From the NCBI GenBank assembly GCA_028278065.1, contig JANQFA010000016.1, positions 1 through 36,354 on the forward strand: a DNA stretch of 36,354 nt. The letters run 5' to 3'. The first letter of the stretch is position 1. Each line of letters begins with the position of its first letter. Below the pieces are notes generated by a model that was not told the DNA's origin, searched no databases, and saw only the letters and a program-made list of their open reading frames with translations. The position numbers and the translations under genes were made by a program. The DNA comes from Myxococcota bacterium (lineage in GTDB: Bacteria > Myxococcota_A > UBA9160 > JAFDET01). Below, piece by piece: positions 8,311 to 15,759 of this stretch.

Positions 8311-8832
8311 GTGAGCGAGATCGACCTGAGGTCCTTCATCCGGGACGTACCGGACTTCCCGAAGGCGGGCATCCTGTTCCGCGACCTGACGCCCCTCCTC
8401 GAAGACCCGCACGCCCTGCGCGCGGCCGTCCACGCGATCGCGGATCCCTTCCGCGGGGACGGCATCGACGCGGTCGTGGGGATCGAGTCCCGGGGGTTCA
8501 TCTTCGGCGCCCCGGTGGCGCTGGAGCTGGGCGCGGGATTCGTGCTGATCCGCAAGAAGGGCAAGCTCCCGGCCGAGATCGTCCAGGAGGAGTACGAGCT
8601 CGAGTACGGGACCGACGTGGTCGAGATGCACGCCGATGCGGTGGAGACGGGGCAGCGTGTCCTGCTCGTGGACGACTTGATCGCCACCGGCGGCACCGCG
8701 GCGGCGGCGGTCCGGCTGCTGGAGAAGGCCGGGGCGGACGTGGCGGCCGCGTCCTTCCTGATCGAGCTGAGCGCCCTGGGCGGGCGCCGCATGATGGGCG
8801 TCGACCGGATCCACGCCGTGCTCGAGTACTGA
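8311..8832 (+). CDS. apt: Adenine phosphoribosyltransferase
   Basis: The 173-aa purine salvage enzyme makes AMP from adenine and PRPP. It shows the N-terminal RDVPDFPKAGILFRDLTPL signature, GIESRGFIFG in the middle, and the PRPP-binding loop VLLVDDLIATGGTA at 117-130. Length and motif order are normal for Apt. It starts with GTG at 8311, preceded by GGGAGGGAAGC at a good distance. It follows the lipoprotein gene by 29 bp in the same direction and may be co-transcribed with pcm and nlpD. It is cytoplasmic, with no unusual residues noticed. Confidence 0.96.
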   Translation: MSEIDLRSFIRDVPDFPKAGILFRDLTPLLEDPHALRAAVHAIADPFRGDGIDAVVGIESRGFIFGAPVALELGAGFVLIRKKGKLPAEIVQEEYELEYGTDVVEMHADAVETGQRVLLVDDLIATGGTAAAAVRLLEKAGADVAAASFLIELSALGGRRMMGVDRIHAVLEY

Positions 8833-8858
8833 CACGGATCAGTTGCATTCTGTGGTAA
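8830..8858 (+). promoter_or_regulatory. Possible promoter for the exporter gene
   Basis: An AT-richer patch after apt holds CTGACA (8829-8834) and TGGTAA (8853-8858) with an 18-nt spacer. It is followed by two nested hairpins: CCCCG/CGGGG at 8870-8881 and GTGAGCC/GGCTCAC at 8881-8908. Both boxes are imperfect, so this is a weak call. Confidence 0.25.
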
Positions 8859-8961
8859 AACGGGAGCTGCCCCGAGCGGGGTGAGCCACCCGCCCGAGCG
8901 CGGCTCACCTCGCAGGACGGGCCTCGATACGGCGCGCGCGGGCGCTGTGGGAGGTTGCCCG

Positions 8962-11256
8962 GTGTCCCGCGTCTATCGCTTCATCGCCTACCAGCCCCGG
9001 ATCGTGCTCCTGGGCGTCGCCGTCGCCACGCTCGGCGCCATCGCGGGGATCGTCGACATCCCCGGTCGCGCGCCGCGGCTGAAGATCGAGACCGCGGTCG
9101 ACAAGATCCTCCCCCACGGAAGCCCGGACCGCGCCTTCTACGAGGACTTCCAGCAGCGCTTCGGCGCCGACAACATCGTCTACATCGGGATGGTGGTGCA
9201 GGACGACGTCTTCACCACCGACAACCTGAAGCGCATCAAGCGCATGACCGACCGCATCGGCAAGGTCGAGGGCGTGCGCCACGTGGTGAGCCTCTCGAAC
9301 GCCCCGGACATCCGCTCCGAGGACGGCGAGGTCGTGATCCGCAGCGTCTACGACGACGTCCCGACGACGCCCGCCGGGATCGCGGCCCTGCGCGCGCGGG
9401 TCATGGACAACCCGATCCACGTGGGCTCCATCGTCGCGCCCGACGGACGCGCCGTGTCCTTCCTGGTCCAGCCGGAGGAGATGAGCGAGCGCGAGTTCCG
9501 CCAGCAGGGAATCGATCTCGAGGTGGAGCGGGTGGCACGGGAGGAGGCGCCGGACGCCGAGATCCTGCTGGCGGGAGGCCCGCCGATCAAGGCCGAGACG
9601 TCGCGGACCCTGCTGCGCGATCTGCTGACCTTCATGCCCATCGGCTACTTCCTGATGGGGGTGGTGGCCTGGTTCGCGTTCCGCTCCGCCCGCGGCATCG
9701 CCCTCCCGCTGGGAGCGATCAGCCTGGGCCAGATCTGGACCTTCGCGGTGATGGCCCTCTCCGGGAACTCCCTCAACCTGGTCACCTTCATCGTGCCGGC
9801 GCTGATCCAGTCCGTGGGCTTCGCGTACGCGGTGCACGTCGTGTCGGAGCACGACGACGTCCTTCACGAGGGGGAGACGGGTCCGGAGGCCGTCTACCGC
9901 GCGCTGCGCCGCGTGGCCTTCCCGGTGCTCCTGACCGCGATCACGACGGGAGCGGGCTTCCTCTCGCTCACCCTGAGCCGCCTCCCGGCCATCCGCGAGT
10001 TCGGGATCTTCTGCTCGGTGGGCGTCTTCTTCTGCATGCTGGCGTCACTCACCTTCGCGCCCGCCGTGCTGTCGCTCATCAAGAACCCCAAGCTGCGTCC
10101 CCAGACCTCCGACGCAGCCCTCGAGCGCTGGGCCGCACGCGTCGCGGCCTTCGATGTCCGCAATCGGGCACGCGTGCTGGGCGCCTTCGCCGTGATGGCG
10201 GCCCTGGCCGTGTGGGGCGTGACGCGCATCCAGGTCGGCACCTCGTTCGTGGACAATCTCAAGGACGACAGCCCCCTGCGCATGGCCGTGGAGACCTTCG
10301 ACGAGCGGCTCTCCGGATCGATGACGATCCACATGGTGCTCGACGCGGGCGAGAAGGACGCGTTCAAGAAGCCCGAGCGCCTGCGGGAGCTTCGCGCGCT
10401 GCAGGAGTGGATCGACGCGCAGCCCGAGATCGGGGACACGACCTCGGTGGCCGACTACCTGATGGTGGTGAACCGGGCTTTCCACGACGGCGACCCGGAG
10501 GCCTTCGTCATCCCCGACTCGCGCAGCCTGATCGGGCAGTACCTCTTCTTCTTCTGGAACGACCGGCTCGAGAGCCTCGTGGACAGCCGCTTCGCGGGCG
10601 CGGACATCCTGGTGCGAGGGCCGTACCTGGACTCGAAGGACACGGTGGCGCTGCTCGAGAGGATCGACGCCCGGGCCGCCAGCATCGGGGGCGGACTCGT
10701 CACCGGGACGACCGGGAGCCTTCCCGTGATCGCGCGCACCATGGACGAGATCGCCTGGGGCCAGGCTCTCAGCCTGTCGGGCGCCACCATCATCATCTTC
10801 GGGATCCTGACGGTCTACTTCCGTTCCCTGCGCGTGGCGGCGTGGGCGCTCCTGCCCAATGCGCTGCCGGTCCTGGTCTACTTCGGGCTCCTGGGCCTGA
10901 CGGGGATCACCCTGAACGTGATCACCTCGCTCATCGCCTGCATCATCCTGGGCATCGCCGTAGACGACACCATCCACTTCCTGGTGCGCTACCGGGACCA
11001 GGTGCGCGTGTACGGCGATGAGGCCAAGAGCGCCAGCGAGGCGCTGCGCATCGTGGCCCGCCCGGTCACGACCACCACGGCGGCCCTCTGCGGCGGCTTC
11101 TCGGTGCTGATGCTGAGCGGGCTGCGTCACCAGGCCGAGTTCGGCCTCCTCGCCACCCTGCTGCTGGCCTTCGCCTGGCTGGTGGACGTGACCTTCACCC
11201 CGGCGCTCTCCACGAAGATGGGGCTGGGCCGGGGCGGCGAGGAAGGGCGGGGCTGA
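8962..11256 (+). CDS. MMPL/RND-superfamily exporter
   Basis: The 764-aa inner-membrane protein has the two-fold RND plan: one N-terminal membrane helix, a large periplasmic domain, then a bundle of helices, repeated. The second half carries the motif GIAVDDTIHFLVRYRD in a membrane helix, with the paired Asp residues typical of proton-driven MMPL transporters. The matching point of the first half reads GFAYAVHVVSEHDD and lacks the acidic pair. Such proteins export lipids, hopanoids or hydrophobic compounds; the cargo is unknown here. The GTG at 8962 is chosen because GGGAGG lies 7 nt upstream and the protein then begins with a basic stretch and the first helix; an upstream GTG at 8881 is possible but lies in a hairpin. 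No partner periplasmic adaptor is adjacent. Confidence 0.85.
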   Translation: MSRVYRFIAYQPRIVLLGVAVATLGAIAGIVDIPGRAPRLKIETAVDKILPHGSPDRAFYEDFQQRFGADNIVYIGMVVQDDVFTTDNLKRIKRMTDRIGKVEGVRHVVSLSNAPDIRSEDGEVVIRSVYDDVPTTPAGIAALRARVMDNPIHVGSIVAPDGRAVSFLVQPEEMSEREFRQQGIDLEVERVAREEAPDAEILLAGGPPIKAETSRTLLRDLLTFMPIGYFLMGVVAWFAFRSARGIALPLGAISLGQIWTFAVMALSGNSLNLVTFIVPALIQSVGFAYAVHVVSEHDDVLHEGETGPEAVYRALRRVAFPVLLTAITTGAGFLSLTLSRLPAIREFGIFCSVGVFFCMLASLTFAPAVLSLIKNPKLRPQTSDAALERWAARVAAFDVRNRARVLGAFAVMAALAVWGVTRIQVGTSFVDNLKDDSPLRMAVETFDERLSGSMTIHMVLDAGEKDAFKKPERLRELRALQEWIDAQPEIGDTTSVADYLMVVNRAFHDGDPEAFVIPDSRSLIGQYLFFFWNDRLESLVDSRFAGADILVRGPYLDSKDTVALLERIDARAASIGGGLVTGTTGSLPVIARTMDEIAWGQALSLSGATIIIFGILTVYFRSLRVAAWALLPNALPVLVYFGLLGLTGITLNVITSLIACIILGIAVDDTIHFLVRYRDQVRVYGDEAKSASEALRIVARPVTTTTAALCGGFSVLMLSGLRHQAEFGLLATLLLAFAWLVDVTFTPALSTKMGLGRGGEEGRG

Positions 11257-11328
11257 AGGCGCGTAGAGTCGAAATCCCCCCGGGGGATTCACAGAGAAGT
11301 CACCAGGGGACGTGTGATCTCGCACGCT

Positions 11329-11353
11329 TGTGATGGGGGTCACGTGCTAGAGT
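11329..11353 (+). promoter_or_regulatory. Crp/Fnr-like palindrome and extended -10
   Basis: TGTGA, six bases, TCACG (11329-11344) matches nine of ten positions of the Crp consensus half-sites. It is followed directly by TGCTAGAGT, an extended -10-like element (-10 at 11348-11353), 33 bp before the PEP-CTERM gene. No good -35 was found. A separate palindrome, AATCCCCC-C-GGGGGATT, lies at 11273-11289 near the end of the exporter gene. Function is inferred from pattern only. Confidence 0.35.
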
Positions 11354-11385
11354 GGGTTTCACCACATCTTGAGAGGAACACCCTG

Positions 11386-12099
11386 ATGCGTCTCCAGCTT
11401 GCCGCGCTCGTCTCTGGCCTCGCTATCGCCGCCGCTCCGGCAGCATCCGCCATCGTCGTCGACTTCGACGGGGACTTCGGCATCACGCTGAGCGCGGGGC
11501 AGATCATGGACGACGAGTACGCCAGCGAGGGCATCCTCTTCTCCAGCTCGAGCGGCTCGAACCCGGTGATGGTCTTCGACAGCGGCTCGCCGACCGGCCG
11601 CGACGACGACCTCGGATCCCCCAACGAGGACTTCGGCGGGCCCGGAGTGGGCAGCGGGGGCGAGGCCGGCAGTGCGGGCCAGAACGACACCGCCCTCGGC
11701 AACGTCCTGATCATCTCGGAGGACGGCGACAGCTCCGATCCCGACGACAATGCCCGCGGCGGGATCCTCTCCGTCACCTTCCTCGATGTCGTCACGGTGA
11801 ACGAGGTCGCCATTCTCGACATCGACGACCTCGACCGGGGCGACAGCTTCCTGCGCTTCTACGACTCCGCCAACGGGCTGATCGCGGAGATCATGGTCCC
11901 CGAGCTGGGCAACAACTCGTTCCAGAACATCGCGGCCGGCTACGACGGCGTGGCCCGCATGGACCTGGCGCTGGCGGGATCGGGCGCACTGGCCGGCTTC
12001 AAGTACCAGCCCGCGATCCCCGAGCCCGCGTCGGCGCTCCTCTATCCGATCGGCCTGGCGGTCTTCGTCGGCGGCATCCGCCGCGCCCGCCGCTCCTAG
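11386..12099 (+). CDS. PEP-CTERM sorted exported protein
   Basis: The 237-aa protein has a Sec signal peptide (MRLQLAALVSGLAIAAAPAASA, cleaved near residue 22) and a classical C-terminal PEP-CTERM signal at 211-237: Pro-Glu-Pro at 212-214, a hydrophobic segment and an Arg-rich tail RRARRS. Exosortase cleaves such signals and sends the protein to the envelope or extracellular matrix. The mature part begins with VDFDGDFG and is rich in Asp, Gly and Ser, with no enzyme motif; it probably forms a beta-sandwich surface or matrix protein. The ATG at 11386 follows GAGAGGA at a good distance. No exosortase gene lies in this window. The sorting signal is sure; the function is unknown. Confidence 0.88.
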   Translation: MRLQLAALVSGLAIAAAPAASAIVVDFDGDFGITLSAGQIMDDEYASEGILFSSSSGSNPVMVFDSGSPTGRDDDLGSPNEDFGGPGVGSGGEAGSAGQNDTALGNVLIISEDGDSSDPDDNARGGILSVTFLDVVTVNEVAILDIDDLDRGDSFLRFYDSANGLIAEIMVPELGNNSFQNIAAGYDGVARMDLALAGSGALAGFKYQPAIPEPASALLYPIGLAVFVGGIRRARRS

Positions 12100-12170
12100 A
12101 CGTCCGGCGTCGTCCGCTTCGGGCCACCCGGCCGTGGCGTTCCACGGGTCCCCGGGAACGCGGACGCCGG

Positions 12171-12290
12171 CGCCACGTGTCCGTCCCGCGACGGGAAGGG
12201 AGCGCCCGGGCGCCACGTGTCCGTCCCGCGACAGGCAGCTCGCCTCCGGGCGCTACGATTCCCTCCAGCGCGCCGCCGGCAGCACCGGAC
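12171..12290. repeat. 40-bp tandem repeat upstream of coiled-coil gene
   Basis: A 22-bp core beginning CGCCACGTGTCCGTCCCGCG is identical at 12171-12192 and 12211-12232. A decayed third copy starts at 12251 (CGCTACGATTCCCTCC), exactly 40 bp on. The array ends 22 bp before the start of the coiled-coil gene. It may be a transcriptional control array or a simple duplication. Confidence 0.7.
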
Positions 12291-12312
12291 GCGCGGAGCA
12301 GGGGAGGGGACG

Positions 12313-12546
12313 ATGGTCGACGTGAGCCAGAAGAACGAGCTCAGGGATCGGATCGAGGCCAAGCGCAAGCGCCTCGAGGCCAAGGTCAGCGAGCTGAAGG
12401 CCGACGCGCGCCGCTCGTCCCGCGAAGAGTCGGCCAAGCTCGAGGCCCGGCTCGACGCCCTCGCCGACGACCTCAAAGAAGGCTGGGAGGACCTCAGCGA
12501 GGCCGTCGCCGGCAAGCTCAACGCCTGGCTGAAGAACGACGACTGA
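12313..12546 (+). CDS. Short coiled-coil protein, stress-response type
   Basis: The 77-aa protein is almost entirely charged helix: Lys/Glu/Arg/Ala heptads from about residue 8 to 50, then a segment LKEGWEDLSEAVAGKLNAWL. The tail with Trp-Glu-Asp-Leu resembles small coiled-coil proteins of the Sll1863 stress-response type, an assignment from memory. There is no signal peptide or membrane segment. The ATG has GGGGAGGGG 4-5 nt upstream. The gene stands alone between the PEP-CTERM gene and a tRNA, behind a 40-bp tandem repeat. The existence of the gene is likely; the role is a guess. Confidence 0.75.
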   Translation: MVDVSQKNELRDRIEAKRKRLEAKVSELKADARRSSREESAKLEARLDALADDLKEGWEDLSEAVAGKLNAWLKNDD

Positions 12547-12616
12547 GCCCGGCCCGCGCGGCGACCGCCCGCGCCGGTCGAGATGCCTCCGGCGATTCGG
12601 TAGCGTCGCTCCCCAC

Positions 12617-12693
12617 GCCCCCGTAGCTCAGGCGGATAGAGCACCGGTTTCCTAAACCGGGTGTCGGAGGTTCGAGTCCTCCCGGGGGCGCCA
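12617..12693 (+). tRNA. tRNA-Arg (anticodon CCT)
   Basis: A full cloverleaf can be read. The acceptor stem is GCCCCCG with CGGGGGC, the D arm GCTC/GAGC, and the anticodon stem CCGGT/ACCGG with loop TTCCTAA (anticodon CCT). The T arm is GGAGG/CCTCC with loop TTCGAGT, then discriminator G and an encoded CCA at 12691-12693. The anticodon reads AGG, a rare codon in such GC-rich genomes. Genes for rare-codon tRNAs are frequent integration sites, but no duplicated 3' end was found nearby. Confidence 0.97.
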
Positions 12694-12927
12694 GGAGTTC
12701 GTGGCTACCCCGCGCGGTGTTCCGCCGACTACCTCGACCGTGCCAGCATCGTGAGCCGACCTGTTGTACGACCGAGCGACTCGACTGCTTGCGGAGCGAC
12801 CCGTCCTCCAGCACGTTCTCGCGGCCAGTGGGCCTTCTCCGATCCACGGCGCCGACACCTGCGGGAGCAGTCCGGGCCAAGCTGCCACACCTGAGCGGGG
12901 CCTTCGGTGGAAGAGGCTTTCGGCTCG

Positions 12928-15186
12928 ATGAACGCACCCGCTCCCAACGTCCGCCACCCCGTGCCCGTGGTCCTGCTCGTCTCCGTTGGTGGCGCGGCGG
13001 CCCTGTCTTGGGAGGCCTTGTGGCAGCTCAAGGCGTCGCTCGCGCTGGGCGTTTCCGCTCTAGGCACCGCCCTCACACTGGCCGCGACGATGGCGGGAAT
13101 GACCGTTGGGGCTCTTGCCGTGGGGCGCGTCCTGGCCCGGCGACCCGTCGCGAATCCGACCCGGCTCTACGGGCTGCTCGAACTCGCGATCGGCGCGTCC
13201 GGCCTGCTTATGCTGTCTGGCTTCGCCCTGCTGGAGCGGATCGATGCGCAGCTCTACGGTGTTTCGCCCACGCTCGCGTCGGTAGGGCATGCCCTCGGGA
13301 TCATGATCCTGCTGGGACCACCCACTTTCGCCATGGGAGCCACGATCCCGCTCTTCGAGCTGATGGCGCGCAGCCATCGGACCTCCGTGGCCGTGCTCTA
13401 CGGACTCAACACCGCCGGTGCCAGCGCGGGCCTGCTGGTCTCGGCCTTCTTCTTGCTGCCACGGTTCGGCGTGTCGCAGACGTGCATGCTCGTCGCCGCA
13501 ACGAACGTGGGCGTCTTCCTTGCGGCCCAGCTCGCCGGAGACGCGCCGGGGCGCGCTGCGCAGCCGAGGCTGGGTCTGGTCCCCAGCGCGCCCTTCGCGA
13601 GAGCGGCTTCCGTCGTCTTTGCCACGGGCTTCGCCACCTTCGGCTTGGAGGTCGCGTGGTTCCGTTCTCTTCGTGCGGCGTTCCAGAGCACCACGGAGAG
13701 CTTCGCGATCACGCTCGCTTCGGTCCTCATCCCCCTCGCCATCAGCGCGCGCATGGTGCCCTGGATGCGCAGCCGGATTGGAGCAGGCACGCTCCTCGGT
13801 TTGGCCGCGGCGGCGATCTTGCTCGCCACGCCCGTCATAGAGCGCATGGACCTCATCGTCTGGGGCGTGGTGAAGCCGGGAGACGCGCGCTATGCGATGG
13901 CGCTTGTCGTCTGGTTCGCCGCCTCGCTGATCACGGTCGGACCGGCGATGTTCCTGCTGGGTTCGGCCCTGCCGCGCTACCTCGACGAGTTCTCGGACCC
14001 CAGCCAAACGGGTCGGCTCTACGCTCTCAACACCTTCGGTGCGGTGTGTGGTGCGATCCTGTCTGCCTGGGTCCTGCTCCCGTCCGTCGGATTCGCGCGA
14101 TCCTCGTGGATCCTGGGGCTCGGCATCCTTCCCGCCGCGCTGCTCGTTGCCCGGCCCGCGACGCGGATCGTTCTTTCCGGCGTGACCCTGGCCTCGTTCG
14201 TGCTTGCGACCATGGCCACGTCCAGCATCGGGCGAGACCGGGTTCAGTCCCCCTTTCCGGACCAGACGGTCCGGATCATCGACTACGACGAGGGTCCGGA
14301 CTCGACCGTTTCCGTCATTCAGCTCCGAAGTGGCCACCGTGTGATCGTCATCGACGGCTTCATGGCGGCCGCACAGCATCCAAACTCGGACTACATGGAG
14401 TGGATGGGGCGGCTTCCCGCGATTCTGCACCGAAATCCCCAGCGTTCCCTCGTCGTCGCGTTTGGCACGGGACGCACTGCACATGGTCTTCGCGATGAGA
14501 CTCTCGGCGAAGTCGATGTCGTGGAGATCAGTCCGGCCGTTCTTCGCATGGCGCCGCACTTCCGTTCGAACCACGGCGTACTTCACGATCCGCGGGTGCG
14601 GGCGATCACGATGGACGGTCGCGCGTGGGTGCGACGTACGGACACGATGTACGACGTCATCACACTGGAACCGATGCCTCCCCACCTCGCCGGCACCAAC
14701 GCGCTCTACTCCAAGAACTTCTACGAGCTCCTGGCGGCGCGGCTGCGGCCTGGAGGGATCGTGGCACAATGGGTCCCGACGCACTTGCTGCCGCCGTTCT
14801 GGGCCGCTTCGTCGGCGGCTGCCTTCCGGGCCGTCTTTCCCGACTCTGCCCTCTGGCTCCATGCAGAGAGTTCGACCGGAATCCTGCTCGGCCGACTCGC
14901 GGGCTCTCCCAGGCCGATCGGTTCGGAATGGCCCGGACTCGAGCGGGAGCGACCCGGACGGGGGCTCTCTGCGGACGAGATCCGCGCAGCCCTGACGCTT
15001 GGGCCGGCGGAGCTCGAACGGTGGGCGAGTCAGGGAAAGCCCGTGACCGATGACAATCAGCTCCTCGCGTACGGAGTGCGCAGACAGCTCTGGGATCAGG
15101 GCGGGCAGGTGATCGCGGACAACCTGCGAGCCTTCCGCGAGGCCGCCGTCTCCGGGCGGGACGATGCGCGTCGCCACGATCCGTGA
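12928..15186 (+). CDS. Membrane protein fused to spermine-synthase-fold domain
   Basis: The 752-aa protein has an N-terminal half of about 12-14 hydrophobic helices (transporter-like, residues about 12-440) and a C-terminal AdoMet-binding Rossmann domain of the spermidine/spermine synthase family. That domain has VVAFGTGRTAHG, VDVVEISPAV, AITMDGRAW and YDVITLEPMPPHLAGTNALYSKNFYE-like segments. In true spermidine synthases the strand after motif AITxDGR carries a catalytic Asp (SDCTDP in E. coli SpeE); here it reads LEPMPP, so ordinary polyamine synthesis is doubtful. Fused proteins of this kind are widespread and of uncertain function. The ATG at 12928 is preceded by GGAAGAGG; a GTG at 12907 is an alternative. 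Codon use has more T-ending codons than its neighbours, which, with the adjacent tRNA, hints at acquisition. Confidence 0.83.
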   Translation: MNAPAPNVRHPVPVVLLVSVGGAAALSWEALWQLKASLALGVSALGTALTLAATMAGMTVGALAVGRVLARRPVANPTRLYGLLELAIGASGLLMLSGFALLERIDAQLYGVSPTLASVGHALGIMILLGPPTFAMGATIPLFELMARSHRTSVAVLYGLNTAGASAGLLVSAFFLLPRFGVSQTCMLVAATNVGVFLAAQLAGDAPGRAAQPRLGLVPSAPFARAASVVFATGFATFGLEVAWFRSLRAAFQSTTESFAITLASVLIPLAISARMVPWMRSRIGAGTLLGLAAAAILLATPVIERMDLIVWGVVKPGDARYAMALVVWFAASLITVGPAMFLLGSALPRYLDEFSDPSQTGRLYALNTFGAVCGAILSAWVLLPSVGFARSSWILGLGILPAALLVARPATRIVLSGVTLASFVLATMATSSIGRDRVQSPFPDQTVRIIDYDEGPDSTVSVIQLRSGHRVIVIDGFMAAAQHPNSDYMEWMGRLPAILHRNPQRSLVVAFGTGRTAHGLRDETLGEVDVVEISPAVLRMAPHFRSNHGVLHDPRVRAITMDGRAWVRRTDTMYDVITLEPMPPHLAGTNALYSKNFYELLAARLRPGGIVAQWVPTHLLPPFWAASSAAAFRAVFPDSALWLHAESSTGILLGRLAGSPRPIGSEWPGLERERPGRGLSADEIRAALTLGPAELERWASQGKPVTDDNQLLAYGVRRQLWDQGGQVIADNLRAFREAAVSGRDDARRHDP

Positions 15187-15195
15187 GTGGAGTTG

Positions 15196-15567
15196 CTACT
15201 GGCCACCCACCGCGGCGAGCGGGATGTCGTTCGCATCGATCGCGGTCAACGAGACGCGGACGTTCTTCTTGCCTCCCTTGATTACCTCGATCACGCAAAG
15301 CCGCACCTGGTCGTTCCCGCTGCTGTAGGCGGCGCTCTCGTTCGGCCCGAGCGAGACCTGGGCCGGGGCGACGGTGGTGTTCCCGAAGAGGTCGTACCAG
15401 TAGATCCGCACCTGGACTTCCTTCTTGTTCGAGGCATTGGCGAATTGACAGAGCAGACGTCCATCGGCGAGCGGGCTAAGCGGCGGAGTCACGATCCGCG
15501 GCCCCGCTGCGGCCTCGGCGGCGAGGACGAGCAGCACGCAGGCAGGAACGATGGCCAGACGCTTCAT
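15196..15567 (-). CDS. Small secreted beta-rich protein
   Basis: The 123-aa protein starts with a clear Sec signal (MKRLAIVPACVLLVLAAEAAAG). The mature part has two Cys, in LLCQFANAS and VRLCVIEV, and alternating strand patterns (VQVRIYWYDLFGN, AQVSLGPNES, KNVRVSLTAID). This suggests a small beta-sandwich; similar short exported proteins occur, from memory, in uncultured deltaproteobacteria. The ATG at 15567 follows GGAGGG by 5 nt. It is tail to tail with the fused membrane gene (9 bp gap) and divergent from the protease gene, with a 17-bp perfect hairpin between. No function can be assigned. Confidence 0.75.
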   Translation of the reverse strand: MKRLAIVPACVLLVLAAEAAAGPRIVTPPLSPLADGRLLCQFANASNKKEVQVRIYWYDLFGNTTVAPAQVSLGPNESAAYSSGNDQVRLCVIEVIKGGKKNVRVSLTAIDANDIPLAAVGGQ

Positions 15568-15680
15568 GGGGACCCTCCAGGTGGTGTTCTCCCCAAGCAT
15601 GACACGAGCGCCGCTCGGCTGTCCGAAGGACTGGAGCGGCCTCGCCTCGGCTGCGGATCGCCCGGCTGGCCTGCGTCCGG

Positions 15681-15720
15681 GCTAGCGGGAGGCCGCCCTT
15701 GATGGCGGCCTCCCGCTAGC
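15681..15720. other. 17-bp perfect inverted repeat with 6-nt loop
   Basis: The arm GCTAGCGGGAGGCCGCC (15681-15697) is the exact reverse complement of 15704-15720, around the loop CTTGAT. It lies between two divergent genes (starts at 15567 and 15760) and has no T-tract on either strand, so it is not a standard terminator. It could be an operator, a cruciform, or an mRNA-leader hairpin for the protease gene, whose start is 40 bp away. Confidence 0.85.
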
Positions 15721-15759
15721 GGAGAATCGGGGTCCCTGGGAAGCCGCTCCGGAGTCGCC

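Noticed and set aside
12171-12290. The 40-bp repeats and the 42-bp repeats (22523-22648) considered as CRISPR
   Set aside because: Units are directly tandem without unique spacers and no cas gene is present.
12694-12927. Possible small gene or attachment site after the tRNA
   Set aside because: No frame has both a start signal and protein-like composition, and no repeat of the tRNA 3' end was found downstream.
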